A stretch of 64,000 nt of DNA from Schistocerca nitens (lineage: Eukaryota > Arthropoda > Insecta > Orthoptera > Acrididae). The position numbers and the translations under genes were made by a program. Location: the NCBI RefSeq assembly GCF_023898315.1, contig NC_064616.1, positions 646,160,974 through 646,224,973 on the forward strand. Direction: 5' to 3'. Positions 1 to 10,463 of this stretch are shown here, piece after piece (the first letter of the stretch is position 1; every line of letters begins with the position of its first letter). The notes beneath the pieces were generated by a model. That model had not been told where the DNA came from. It was given only the letters and a program-made list of their open reading frames with translations, and did not search any database.

Positions 1-835
1 GTATAAACTGACAAAATTCAAACAAAATTACAATTATGACCAACGAACTCCGGTGCAAAATGCTACAAAAAACAACAGCCTACCGCAAAAGAAAGGGCTC
101 CATTTAAGTGTCCATGGCATCTTACCACTGACCATTTGAAGTGGAACTGTTTTCACTAACGATATGAAGTGGCTTACCTGGGGATTGTCGTCGAGCAAGT
201 GGAATCTTTCTTAGCTTACAAAGACTCTAATCTTAAGCAGGCATTTCGCTAATCTGATGTTAATAACCGCAGTTATCCTCAGTTACGCATGTTGCAAGAT
301 GGATAATAGTTCTGGAGCGTTCTCGTCTTGCTCACAACTAACGTTTTAACTTATTTAATAGTTTTCCAGTTGAGATGTGGATAGGGCGAACAACTGGCTA
401 TTCGATTTCATTAGCACCCAGTTGCCCAAATCACCCTTTCTGCCCTTCGCTTTATAACATAGCATTATCACAATAAGCGTAAAATTTAGTCTAACGATGC
501 GTATCACTTTGATAAATCTTTCTCAGGGACACACACTGCCCAATTAATCCAAACAACACTTCAACTTTCTAGAATGTAAAGAACCAGAGGTGTCTTCTTT
601 TTCCTGACCTTGTTTTCATTGGTGACTGCATGCCAATCTGGATTTGGCTATGTTAGTGGTAGGTGGCCAGCTTCCTGTGTTGTCACACCCTTCCCCCCCC
701 CCCCCCCCTTCTCCCTAGAGATCTGTCTGCACGTAGTGTTATTCCATGTGGAAGTGTGAGGACTTTTCGAAGTATTTACGAATTGTGTAACTGAGGCAGG
801 ACGTGGATAACGGCCCAGTATTCAGCTAGTCTGAT
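1..835. other. No gene recognised; contains a C homopolymer
   Basis: I see no coding frame or repeat family I can name here. The only distinct feature is a run of 16 C at 693-708. Confidence 0.5.
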
Positions 836-930
836 GTGGGAAACCGCCTAAAAACCAAATCCAGGCTGGCCGGCACACTGGCCCTCTTCGTTAACACACC
901 GGGTGGATTCAATCCGGGGCCAGCGAGCTT
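836..930 (-). repeat. tRNA-derived SINE fragment
   Basis: Read on the minus strand, the stretch carries a B-box-like segment (GGATTGAATCC) followed by a GC-rich arm (CCAGCCTGGATTTGG). It resembles a short interspersed family I associate with grasshopper genomes. No target-site duplication was found and the ends are approximate. The following 560 bases hold only short chance frames. Confidence 0.45.
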
Positions 931-1492
931 CTACGAAAGCGCTGATTAGTTTCTTCTTATTGCACGTTTCATAAGGCCCCGGACAAGCTTAACGAGGACA
1001 ATGTCTGGAGACATCGTAACCAGTCCCTTACAGTTTTCTTCAACGCTCAGGACCCATGTCATACTGCATTTAAAAATTATCCATTGCCTACGTTTCGGCA
1101 GCAAAACTGAACGGTCTCGAGATTCCCGATTCAGTAATGCAGAGCCAAGTATTTCCTCTACGACGAAGAGTGAATATGACCTATTTGCCTCCCTGATGGA
1201 CAACACAGAGGATGACTGAGTATTATACTGACACGAAGATAGGTTCACACTCCTGAGCTAAACTGTAAAGAGCATTCGAACCATCACTCTCGACCACAAT
1301 GCAGAAGGTTTCTGCAAGACGTTCGTTGTCTTAGGGCTGGTGTTCGTAATGGACGTCTGGAGGGTTCATTAACTCTGTGGAGTGTGTCCATGCAATGTGG
1401 GTAGACTTAGTTCTCGCAGTTGGTCCTAAAAATTGTATCACATAATTCTGTGGCGTAAGTCCAGAGCAAACACACTGTGAGGATTGCAGATT

Positions 1493-1687
1493 GGTTCAAA
1501 TGGCTCTGAGCACTATGGGACTCAACTGCGGAGGTCATTAGTCCCCTAGAACTTAGAACTAGTTAAACCTAACTAACCTAAGGACACCACACACATCCAT
1601 GCCCGAGGCAGGATTCGAACCTGCGACCGTAGCGGTCTCGCGATTCCAGACTGCAGCGCCAGAACCGCGCGGCCACTTCGGCCGGCC
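1493..1687 (-). mobile_element. tRNA-derived SINE (family 1) with perfect TSD
   Basis: On the minus strand the element starts with a GGCCGGCC head, then a class II tRNA-like region with a GGTTCGAATCC B box, and ends in the conserved tail (CAGAGCCATTTGAACC). Both sides carry the 11-bp direct repeat GATTGCAGATT (1482-1492 and 1688-1698), which marks an integration by target-primed reverse transcription. Positions 1517-1545 form a 6-bp stem (GGGACT/AGTCCC) around a 17-nt loop that is shared with the LINE at 2448-6110. Its RNA would be made by RNA polymerase III; it encodes no protein. Confidence 0.85.
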
Positions 1688-1698
1688 GATTGCAGATT

Positions 1699-2436
1699 CA
1701 GCGCACTTTTCTGAATTATACTTAGGCAACATGTATTATCTTCTGAACTGATAAGAAAGCGTACAAATTATTTGTGACAGTAAGTGTGTTCCTATCAGTC
1801 ATACATTCACCTTAGTAGCACACTTGCCCTGTTTTGAGTAGCTCAAATGCAGTACGACTAAGCAGCAGTCCTAAAGACGCTTATGCTATGAAAAAACACC
1901 ACCTGTTTACAGGATGTGCCTGTGTCACTATTGTCTTGCTCGTATATTACCACTGCCTAGGCCGTTGCAGAACAAAGTGACACGATTTCCTTACTCAGAA
2001 CGACCTACAGGGCTAAAATAGAAAGTTATGACCGTTACACTACCGAGCCAGTAAGGTCGAAGCCAAGCTGTACAAAATACCGTTGGCGACACACAAGATA
2101 CGGAGTTCCGGAACATTCAAAATAGAGCCTGAGTAATAGCCTCTGTTCCAACCTCGTGAAAAACCAGTGTCGTCACAATACACTGCTGAACAGCGACTAC
2201 AACGGAGAATCTAGCTATTATTGTTTCACCTTAGCTGTTAATATCAGCTGCACTTTTCTTCCGATGATTGCTGTGATCATATAAGTGTAGATGGAACTTT
2301 ATTGGAAATAACAGGTGACGCTGAAACCTTATCAGACGTAAAGTTACCTTATCACCTACAGGTCCTTCTTTAACTCTTCTCCACAAAAGCTTCAGTTACA
2401 GAACTCGAAAAAAGTAAGTTGGAGAGATTTACTAAA
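1699..2436. other. No feature recognised
   Basis: Unique-looking sequence without a supported coding frame. It is the left flank of the LINE insertion. Confidence 0.4.
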
Positions 2437-2473
2437 ATTTCTGGAAGTTTTTTTTTTGTTTGTTTGGGTTTAA

Positions 2474-2504
2474 GGGCGCTCAACTGCTGAGGTCATTAGC
2501 GCCC
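2474..2504 (-). promoter_or_regulatory. 3' UTR stem-loop of the LINE, shared with SINE tails
   Basis: In the sense strand of the LINE a perfect 7-bp stem (GGGCGCT / AGCGCCC) encloses a 17-nt loop (AATGACCTCAGCAGTTG). The identical loop sits on a different stem (GGGACT/AGTCCC) in the SINE at 58103-58297, and near-identical loops of the same length occur in the other SINEs. In some LINE/SINE pairs the reverse transcriptase recognises such a 3' hairpin; that role here is inference. Confidence 0.75.
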
Positions 2505-2603
2505 AGTCACTGTTGTGAGAGCACATGGAATCTGGTAAAACTCAAGGGGATGGGGGGACACCAGAAGGACCTGACAAATATGCAGATAAAATAAGTAAAA
2601 AGG

Positions 2604-5600
2604 TTAAATGTCTTTGGACAAGCCAGTTAAAGATATAAACCGCAGAATACGAGCAGCTGCTCGAGCGTCATCAGCTAAAACATCCGGTAAAGTAGATGGC
2701 AGGGACAGGACAACACGAAATTGACTAAAACGGGGACACGACAATAAAACATGGCGCACTGTTAATGCCTGACCACAAGGGCACTGCGGGGCTGGGTCAC
2801 CGGAGAGCAGGTAGCGGTGGCTAAACCGGCAATGCCCAATCCGCAACCTGGTCAGAAGGACCTCCTCGCGCAGAGATGGTCGGGAGGATGTTGTCCAAGC
2901 AGTTGGGAGCAGTTTTACTGCCCGGAGCTTGTTTCCTTGGAGGGATGACCAAGCATCCCACCACAACGACACAAGCCTCTTACATACATCCCCACGAACG
3001 TCAGATGACGGGACACAATGGGAGGCTGGCCGAAGCAGGAGGACTGCAGCCTTGGCTGCAGCATCCGCAGCCTCATTCCCAGGCACTCCTACGTGTCCGG
3101 GAACCCACAGAAAGCTGACAGAACCACCATTATCAGCGAAAGAATGGAGGGACTGCTGTATCCGTTGAATCAAGGGATGGACCAGATAGGGAGCTTCAAG
3201 GCTCTGAAGAGCACTGAGTGAGTCAGAGCAGAGTACATACGATGAATGGCGGTGGCAGCGGGCATACTGAACGGCCTGATGGAGAGCAAAAAGCTCGGCC
3301 GTAAAGCTGGAACATTGGTCGAGGAGCCGGTATTTAAAGGTGGCGGCCCCGACGACAAAGGCACAGCCGACACCATCGTCAGTTTTGGAGCCATCGGTGT
3401 AAATAAAGGTGTGACCGGCAAGTCGAGCACGAAGTTCGACAAACCGTGAGCAATACACTGCAGTCGGAGTACCCTCCTTCGGGAGTGAGCTGAGGTCGAG
3501 ATAAATACGAACCGGAGCCTGGAGCCAAGGTGGTGTCGGGCTCTCACCCTCTCTGAAGGTGGTAGGGAGGGCAAAATCCAATTGTCGAAGCAGGCGACGG
3601 AAGCGGACTCCGGGGGGCAGCAGGGCAGACACATACAACCCGTACTGACGGTCGAGAGAATCGGCGAAGAAGGACTTGTAAGAGGGGTGGTCGGGCATAG
3701 ACAACAGCCGGCAGGCATACCGACACAGCAGTACGTTGCGCCGGTAGGTCAATGGTAACTCGGCAGCTTCAGCATAAAGACTCTCGACAGGACTAGTGTA
3801 GAAGGCTCCGGTCGCAAGACGTATCCCCCGATGGTGGATGGAGTTGAGCCGGCGTAAGAGGGATGGCCGAGCGGACGAGTAGACGAAGCTCCCATAATCC
3901 AGCTTCGATCGGACTATGGACCGATACAAGCGAAGCAGGACAGTGCGATCCGCTCCCCAAGATGAACCACTAAGAACTCTGAGGACATTAAGGGAACGTG
4001 TACAACGGGCCGCCAAATAAGAGACATGTGGAGACCAACACAGTTTCCTGTCCAACGTGAGCCCTAGAAACTTAGTTGTGTCCACGAATGGGAGAACAAC
4101 GAGACCGAGATGTAAGGATGGCGGAAGGAACGCTTTATATCGCCAAAAGTTGATACAAACCGTCTTCTCTTCAGAGAACCGGAAGCCATTTGCCACGCTC
4201 CGTGAGTAGAGGCTGGCTAGACAACGCTGAAGGCAGCGCTCCAGGAGGCATGTTGTCTGGGCACTGCAGTAGATCGCGAAGTCATCGACAAAGAGAGAGC
4301 CTGAGACATTAGGTGGAATGCAATCCATAATTGGATTGATCGCGATGGCAAAAAGGGCTACGCTCAACACGGAGCCCTGAGGCACTCCGTTGTCCTGGAG
4401 GAAGGCGTCGGACAATACGGAACCCACACGTACCCTAAACTTTCGATCCGTTAAAAAGGAATCAATAAAAAGGGGCAGGCGACCGCGTAGGCCCCACCTG
4501 TGCATAGTGCGGAGGATACCTCCTCTCCAACAGGTATCATAAGCCTTCTCCAAGTCGAAGAACACGGCTACCGTTTGGCGCCTTCGCAAAAAGTTGTTCA
4601 TGATGAATGTCGACAAGGTCACAAGGTGGTCAACAGCGGAGCGGCGGCGACGAAAGCCGCATTGGACATTAATAAGTAGCCGTCGAGATTCAAGAATCCA
4701 GACTAACCGAGCATTAACCATGCGCTCCATCACCTTACAGACACAGCTTGTAAGAGAAATGGGGCGGTAACTAGAAGGAAGGTGTCTATCCTTCCCGGGT
4801 TTGGGTATAGGAACAACAACGGCGTCACGCCAACGCATAGGGACTTGACCTTCGGTCCAGACGCGATTGTAGGTACGAAGAAGGAAGCTTTTGCCCGCCG
4901 GAGAAAGGTGTGCCAGCATCTGAAAGTGAATGGCATCTGGCCCCGGAGAAGAGGACCGGGACAGTGCAAGCGCACGTTCGAGTTCCCGCATAGTAAAGGG
5001 GGCATTATAAGTTTCCAGATTCAGCGAGTGGAAGGAAGGTCGCCGAGCCTCTTCTGCCTCTTTCCTGGGAAGGAAGGCAGGATGGTAATGGGCGGAGCTT
5101 GAAACCTCCGCGAAAAAGCGGCCAAAGGCGTTGGAGACAGCCACAGGATCAACAAGGACCTCATTACCTGAGGTCAGGCCAGGTACCGAGGAGTGGGCCT
5201 TAATGCCCGACAGGCGGCGCAGGCTACCCCAAACGACGGAAGAGGGAGTAAAACTGTTAAAGGAGCTGGTGAAAGAGACCCAACAAGCTTTTTTGCTGTC
5301 TTTGATGACTCTACGGCATTGCGCTCGGAGTCGTTTGTATTCAATACAATTCGCCAACGTAGGATGGCGGCGAAAGGTGCGTAAAGCACGTCGTCGAGCA
5401 CGTATAGCGTCCCTACAAGCCGCGTTCCACCAGGGGACGGAAACGCGACGTGAAGAAGAAGTAGTAGTAGTAGTAGTAGTACGAGGAATGGAACGTTCGG
5501 CAGCATTGATGATAACAGCCGTGAGGTATTCGACCTGACTGTCACAACTGGGAAAATCGTGGTCCGGAAAGGTCGCCAGGGAGGAGTAAAGTCCCCAGTC

Positions 5601-6101
5601 AGCTTTCAGTATGTTCCAGCTCGAAGGACGTGGGGATGGGGTGTGGTGCGGGAGACGAACGACACAGGGGAAGTGGTCGCTCGAATAGGTGTCAGAAAGG
5701 ACATACCACTCGAACCGACGGGCAAGAGTGGTAGAACAGATCGAGAGGTCCAAGTGGGAGTAGGTATGGCTAGAGTCCGAGAGGAAAGTCGGGGCGCCAG
5801 TATTGAGGCAGACAAGATTGAGATGGTTGAAGACATCCGCCAAGAGGGAGCCTCTTTGACAGGATGCAGGAGAGCCCCAAAGGGGATGATGGGCATTGAA
5901 GTCGCCAAACAATAAAAACGGCGGGGGAAGCTGAACGATCAGGTGCATCATGTCAGCCCGACTAACAGCAGATGACGGTGGAGTGTAGATGGTACAAACT
6001 GAAAAAGTAAAAGCAGAAAGAGTAATGCGGACAGCTATTGCTTGGAGTGGGGTGGTCAATGGGATGGGATGGTAATAGACATCGTCCCGAATGAGCAACA
6101 T
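2604..6101 (-). CDS. LINE ORF2: endonuclease / reverse transcriptase / RNase H polyprotein, 5'-truncated
   Basis: The 1,165-residue frame is open without stops; in-frame codons continue to 6110, where the element is cut, so the first Met (6101) is an internal residue rather than the true start. Domains in order: the C-terminal part of an apurinic-type endonuclease with GDFNAHH (about residues 66-72) and SDH (141-143); reverse transcriptase with the catalytic FVDD box (Asp 606-607; codons at 4281-4286); RNase H with TDGSK (Asp 903), an AEL Glu motif, CSDS, and a WVPGHVG...NEAAD motif; and a C-terminal CPC...H...C zinc-knuckle-like motif. In a full element this protein nicks the target, primes reverse transcription on it and copies the element RNA. 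The N-terminal endonuclease core and any ORF1 are missing, so this copy should not move by itself. It has no sign of decay apart from the truncation. Confidence 0.9.
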   Translation of the reverse strand: MLLIRDDVYYHPIPLTTPLQAIAVRITLSAFTFSVCTIYTPPSSAVSRADMMHLIVQLPPPFLLFGDFNAHHPLWGSPASCQRGSLLADVFNHLNLVCLNTGAPTFLSDSSHTYSHLDLSICSTTLARRFEWYVLSDTYSSDHFPCVVRLPHHTPSPRPSSWNILKADWGLYSSLATFPDHDFPSCDSQVEYLTAVIINAAERSIPRTTTTTTTSSSRRVSVPWWNAACRDAIRARRRALRTFRRHPTLANCIEYKRLRAQCRRVIKDSKKACWVSFTSSFNSFTPSSVVWGSLRRLSGIKAHSSVPGLTSGNEVLVDPVAVSNAFGRFFAEVSSSAHYHPAFLPRKEAEEARRPSFHSLNLETYNAPFTMRELERALALSRSSSPGPDAIHFQMLAHLSPAGKSFLLRTYNRVWTEGQVPMRWRDAVVVPIPKPGKDRHLPSSYRPISLTSCVCKVMERMVNARLVWILESRRLLINVQCGFRRRRSAVDHLVTLSTFIMNNFLRRRQTVAVFFDLEKAYDTCWRGGILRTMHRWGLRGRLPLFIDSFLTDRKFRVRVGSVLSDAFLQDNGVPQGSVLSVALFAIAINPIMDCIPPNVSGSLFVDDFAIYCSAQTTCLLERCLQRCLASLYSRSVANGFRFSEEKTVCINFWRYKAFLPPSLHLGLVVLPFVDTTKFLGLTLDRKLCWSPHVSYLAARCTRSLNVLRVLSGSSWGADRTVLLRLYRSIVRSKLDYGSFVYSSARPSLLRRLNSIHHRGIRLATGAFYTSPVESLYAEAAELPLTYRRNVLLCRYACRLLSMPDHPSYKSFFADSLDRQYGLYVSALLPPGVRFRRLLRQLDFALPTTFREGESPTPPWLQAPVRIYLDLSSLPKEGTPTAVYCSRFVELRARLAGHTFIYTDGSKTDDGVGCAFVVGAATFKYRLLDQCSSFTAELFALHQAVQYARCHRHSSYVLCSDSLSALQSLEAPYLVHPLIQRIQQSLHSFADNGGSVSFLWVPGHVGVPGNEAADAAAKAAVLLLRPASHCVPSSDVRGDVCKRLVSLWWDAWSSLQGNKLRAVKLLPTAWTTSSRPSLREEVLLTRLRIGHCRFSHRYLLSGDPAPQCPCGQALTVRHVLLSCPRFSQFRVVLSLPSTLPDVLADDARAAARILRFISLTGLSKDI

Positions 6102-6121
6102 GACCCCACCATTTCTGGAAG

Positions 6122-6639
6122 GAAATGTTGTTTGTGGTCAGACGTGCATTACCTTAAGAAATATTTGAGAGAATATCCAGAAAGGGGCGGCAGTTCAGAA
6201 ACAAACCTCACATTCAATTACATTTACCTTGTAACTATGTTAAATGCCGTCGTAATGCTTACCTAAACAGTCTTTCACCCAATTTACGTAATTTTTGACA
6301 TCATCGAAATCACCATAAAAACACGACTCAATACGTTCATGGCGTACCCAAATCAGCAAAGAGGTCAAACCAGACGCCGCTAGCCATGGCTCACTTGGAA
6401 ATGGTAGAGGTTTTACTTTTCTCTCAGAGGTAGGGCGCTACAATATGGCGTGAAATCTAGTCCAGCATGGGAAAGCGAATTATTCGTGAGTAGTCGTCGT
6501 CGATCCGAAGACGGGATTAATGTAGCTTTTTACAGAAGTATATCCGATACAAACCTCTGCATCTCCGCATAACTGACGCAGCCATCACCATTTGAGCCTG
6601 CTAACTGCAGTCAAGTCGTCGTCTTCCTCTACAATTTTT
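6122..6639. other. No feature recognised
   Basis: Right flank of the LINE insertion. No frame or repeat I can support. Confidence 0.4.
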
Positions 6640-7135
6640 ACCCACCACACTGCGCCCTATTAGCAAACTGAAGAGTCTGATGCCTCGGGATGTGTCATGT
6701 CAATCGCTCTCTTCTCTTAGTCTACTTGTGCTATGAATTTCTTTTATCTATTTGATTCTGTACCTCTTCATTACTTTTCCGATCTACCCACCTAATCTTA
6801 GGCATTCATATGTAGCAAAAAAAGTTCAAAAGCTGTTCTGTTGTCGGAGCTGTTCATCGTCCAAGTTTCAGCTTCGCACAAGGCTACGCTCCTGACAAAT
6901 ACTTTCAGGAAAGACTTCCTAACATTTCTATTCGATGTTTACACATTTCTCTTTTTTCAAAAATGCTTTCCTTGCTACTTCCAATCTCCATTTTAAATCC
7001 TGTTTATTTCTGTCATTAGTTATTTCGCTAACCAAACAGCAACAAAATTTTTCTAATTTTAGTGTCATTTCCTAATTAATTCCCTCAGTAACACCTGATC
7101 GAATACGACTACATTCTATTACACTCTTTAATTTT
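6640..7135 (-). pseudogene. Decayed RTE-type LINE fragment (RT C-terminal region)
   Basis: Translating the minus strand in pieces gives phrases typical of the post-catalytic region of RTE-like reverse transcriptases: NDRNKQDLKWRLEVARKAF, then FVRSVALCEAETWTMN. Several stops and small frameshifts break the frame and there is no FADD box in the remaining part. The same family, from a different part of the element, appears on the plus strand at 21262-21985. Family assignment rests on these phrases only. Confidence 0.6.
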
Positions 7136-7488
7136 TTGTTATTTCACGTGTATTTAATAAGACTAGAAAGTCAAGTTGTTTTTAGTAAAATAACACGACG
7201 AAAAAGTATAAAAAACCCGTTAAAATGTAATTAGTTTAAACAGGCACCCTTCATGGCAACTTACCTCATTACGTGTCTGTCAATTGCACCTGCCCTACTC
7301 ATTAGTAGTGAAGAATCATATCTTTTAAGAAGCAGCCACATCGACTGAACTGCTTCAATAAAAGTAAAAGAGATACTTTTGTACCTGTAATTTATACGTA
7401 GCGAATTTCTAATTTACGAGTAACGAAATGTACAACGCTTACTGCAGCAGACAATATTTCTTCTAAAATGGACACATGGACGAATAAG
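7136..7488. other. AT-rich spacer
   Basis: AT-rich sequence without recognised content. Confidence 0.4.
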
Positions 7489-7501
7489 AATGTGACAGTT
7501 C

Positions 7502-7594
7502 AAAATGTTCAAATGTGTGTGAAATCTTATGGGACTTAAATGCTAACGTCATCAGTCCCTTAGCTTACACACTATTTAACCTAAATTATCCTAA

Positions 7595-7678
<84 letters not shown>

Positions 7679-7747
7679 GAGGGAGGACTCTAACCTCCAC
7701 TGGGACTAGCCGCACAGTCCATGACTGCAGCGCCTTAGACCGCTCGG
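7502..7747 (-). mobile_element. tRNA-derived SINE (family 2) carrying a (CA)n expansion, with TSD
   Basis: The minus strand begins with a tRNA-like head (TCCGAGCGGTCTAAGGCGC) and has a B-box-like GGTTAGAGTCC. The 13-bp repeat AATGTGACAGTTC flanks it exactly (7489-7501 and 7748-7760). The 3' part holds the shared stem-loop (7531-7559; stem GGGACT/AGTCCC, 17-nt loop). A long dinucleotide array sits inside the element at the place where related SINEs have a short GTGTGTGT run. Confidence 0.85.
7597..7674. repeat. (CA)n microsatellite, about 39 units
   Basis: An uninterrupted AC/GT run of 78 bases inside the SINE at 7502-7747. Confidence 0.97.
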
Positions 7748-7867
7748 AATGTGACAGTTCTTTTCACGATAACCGCACAATGCTACTCCGGGAAAGTCCT
7801 CTTTACAGAAGTGTTAATATGATTGAGTCCAACAAGAAGGTACTTAAACTCTTTTGGACAAGGAAAC

Positions 7868-8167
7868 GTCTGGCTCAGTGAGTGAGTTTTCAGCGCGGCT
7901 GACTGCCATGCGGAGGAACCGGGTTCGATTCCCACTACTGCTAAGTTTTTTGTGAGAAGACTGGAAAGTGGCGTATTCAGCCTCACTATGACAATATAAC
8001 AGCTACCTGACCGAATGGTAGCGAGTACAGGTCTCGAAAACTCGACAACGGCCGAGAGAGCAAAGTGTTGATCCCACACGCCTCCATACTATGTTCAGTG
8101 ATGCCCTTGGCAGGTGATGACGCGACGGTCGGTCGGTATCGATAGGCCCACCAGGGCCCTTTCAAAC
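7868..8167 (+). mobile_element. tRNA-derived SINE (family 3)
   Basis: A tRNA-like head contains a weak A box (TGGCTCAGTGAGTGAG), an anticodon-arm-like segment and a strong B box (GGGTTCGATTCCC). The body (ACAACGGCCGAGAGAGC... and ...GGTCGGTCGGTATCGAT) resembles the body of the 5S-derived SINE at 47206-47519, so the two families probably share a core behind different heads. No TSD was found; the ends are approximate. Confidence 0.65.
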
Positions 8168-9321
8168 TGTCAGTTGCTGCTAACACCGTCTCACACCAGC
8201 ACACGGCATATCCGTATCACAGTGATCACTCAACATCTGGCTATTCACGCCCCCCTTATATAGCCTACCAGGCCTGGTAACAATACTAACCATGAACAAC
8301 ACTAAAGCACTTTGGTGACCGTTTTACCTGTCACAGAAAATAGTAACTAATCATTTACATACCTGCCGATGGTATATATGTGTACGACGTTACACTGATA
8401 TCCGATCATAATTCCGAGTGCTTCAGTGAATTTTTGTCAAGCACTGTGTGTGAACTGATTTCAGGGGAACAGCGGTAGCGAAAGAGAAAGTTTAAAGGGA
8501 TCAGAGTGCGTACCCACCCTCACAGAGCCATGTATAAGGAAAGAAACACCTCCATATACACTCAACAAAATCTCCATTAAAACACACACAAAGTATATAA
8601 TATGAACTCCGCAGACCGTCTTATTCGCGTACTGAGCAAGGGGGAAAATACATTTATATGCCTCTGCCTATCTTTGATCATATTCTCACGATCCGCTCGT
8701 TTTTGCCATTCGTCCACTACTGACTTTACAGGTTACAATGAACTTTCCACGAGCCCTTCCAGCCACGTCCCTAATACCAAACTCAAGTTTTCGTCCCATT
8801 TCACCCTGTAACTATTTAAAAGCTGTCATGTCCGCCAAATTTCCACCACTGGTACTGAAAAGGATACAATAAGATTCTCTCTCGTTGTTGTCGGCACTAT
8901 TTTTCATTTATGCACATTCAAAGACAGCACTCGTTACATAAAGTGGAAATTTTGTCCAGCGGTTTTTTTTTTCCCCTCACGCTCTTTACGATCGCCTAAC
9001 CCGATAATTTCCTGAAGACGACATCAGCGATCAATCTGACAGTGTTGCTAACACTGTCTAAGTCAAAAATATCGTAATGAAGCCGTGTCCCATAACGCTT
9101 CCTTGAACCACCGACTAAACCTGTATAAAAATCGCCGTCTTTTAAAGGAAAAACAAATATCCAACAACACGAGCATATTGGTAATTTGCCTGACTAATGT
9201 GTGTAAGTTTACGTGCAGAGTACTGGAAATAAATTCTCAGACGTTACAGTCCAGGAAGAAATTAACAGTGCCAAAGATGATAAACAGTTAAGGTGACTCG
9301 AGCGGTGTTGTTAGCCGTCCG
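8168..9321. other. No feature recognised
   Basis: Low-complexity-poor sequence with only short chance frames. Confidence 0.4.
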
Positions 9322-9440
9322 AAGGATCAGGACTATCGCGACCCGGGGAAGGAGGCGGCGAGCTGGCAGCCGCGCCTGCCGCCTGCGGCCAGGGTCGGCC
9401 GCCCCTTGATTACCACCCCTGCTGCGGGCCAGGCATGCGT
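9322..9440. other. Short GC-rich, CpG-rich island
   Basis: The base composition shifts sharply to GC-rich (for example GGAAGGAGGCGGCGAGCTGG and CCTGCCGCCTGCGGCC) within AT-rich surroundings. It could be a promoter or 5' exon relic or part of an unknown repeat; no frame or motif decides this. Confidence 0.35.
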
Positions 9441-9618
9441 CCTATCTGCTTGTCCCTTCTCTTCCCGAACGTAAAATGCCCCAACTCAGCAGCTGGCTGC
9501 GCCGAAACGGGAACGTAGCGATAAAATGCGTTTTAAGCGTATTCTGGTCCCGGCATATCTGTAGTTGCCTGAAGTCAATATTTACGAAAGCCCGGATATT
9601 TTCTATCTCAGGATTCCT

Positions 9619-9619
<1 letters not shown>

Positions 9620-9655
<36 letters not shown>
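9620..9655. repeat. (GT)n microsatellite, 18 units
   Basis: Uninterrupted GT run; not inside a SINE I can recognise. Confidence 0.95.
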
Positions 9656-9658
<3 letters not shown>

Positions 9659-9789
9659 AAGGAAGTGCCTCGAGAAAATAGAACAGGGTCTCTCTCTACC
9701 AAATTTGTTAAAGATTTAATTAACTCAGCGGGAAGATGGACGACTGGTGCAGGTACTCTAAAACGACCCCACAACGTTAATAAATATAG

Positions 9790-10463
9790 AGGGCAGTAAA
9801 ATGAAAACTAGACAGCTAAAAAAGAAATTTTTATTATTTCGAAAGTAATAGCCTTAACTGTTAATACATTTATCTCACTGAGAAAAGACGGTCATTGCCT
9901 TCGTGGAAGAATCTTTGCTATTGCCTACGGAACCATGACTTTTCCCAGGCGCGTACTACTTCGTCCAAAGCGAATCGACGGCCACGAAAGTCTTTCTTCA
10001 GGGCTCCGAAAATATGGGAATCACATAATCAGAGGTCGGAACTGTATGGAGGACGTGTATGGCCTTCCCAGAGAAACTAGTATAGTCCAAACGACACAAC
10101 CTTGGCAACATACGGGCAGGTATTATCCTGAAACAGTATGATGCTGTCCGTCAATATTCCTGGGCCCTTGGACTACACTGCAGAAGATTCGCTGGGAAGT
10201 CCTTACTCAGCCTCCATGTAAACCCGATTTCTCTCCACGCTATTTCCGTATTTTTGGAGTCCTGAAGAAAGACATTCGTACAGTCTATTTGCTTCGGACT
10301 GGATGCAATCACGGTTCCGTATGCAACCGCAAATGTTTTTCTATGAAAGCACTGACCGTCTTGTCACAGGATAAATTTTTTTTAACAGTTATGGGAATTG
10401 TTTTTGAAATGAGTAACAGTTTACTTACGTTTTCCATCTGTCTCGTTTTCATTTGACTGCCCC
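9790..10463. mobile_element. Mariner foldback: two inverted transposase 3' ends
   Basis: The termini are near-perfect inverted repeats: GGGCAGTAAAATGAAAAC on the left and GTTTTCATTTGACTGCCC on the right, flanked by TA-rich sequence. Each arm encodes the same C-terminal piece of a mariner (DD34D-type) transposase. The right arm reads on the plus strand from about 10205 (phrases resembling FGVLKKDIR); the left arm reads on the minus strand to about 9815. The arms meet around 10100-10200 with no N-terminal half. Both copies are broken by indels. This is an inverted internal-deletion derivative, not a coding element. Confidence 0.7.

Larger units (their letters stand above)
2448..6110 (-). mobile_element. 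5'-truncated non-LTR retrotransposon (I-like LINE) with TSD
   Basis: The element lies on the minus strand. Its 3' end is an A-rich tail (T-rich on the plus strand, 2448-2466) preceded by a short 3' UTR with a stem-loop (2474-2504). Its 5' end is truncated inside the endonuclease domain at 6110. The same 11-bp sequence ATTTCTGGAAG flanks both ends (2437-2447 and 6111-6121), so the boundaries are exact and the empty site can be read by removing the element. The body has one uninterrupted frame, which argues for a recent insertion. The order endonuclease, RT, RNase H, C-terminal cysteine-rich motif fits the I/LOA/R1-type group of LINEs; the precise clade was not determined. Confidence 0.9.

Noticed and set aside
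2876..5915. Many plus-strand frames of 60-135 codons, and minus-strand frames in other phases
   Set aside because: All lie opposite to or within the long LINE frame at 2604-6101 and have no motif of their own.
7515..7709. Frame with a His-Thr repeat
   Set aside because: Translation of the CA microsatellite in a SINE.
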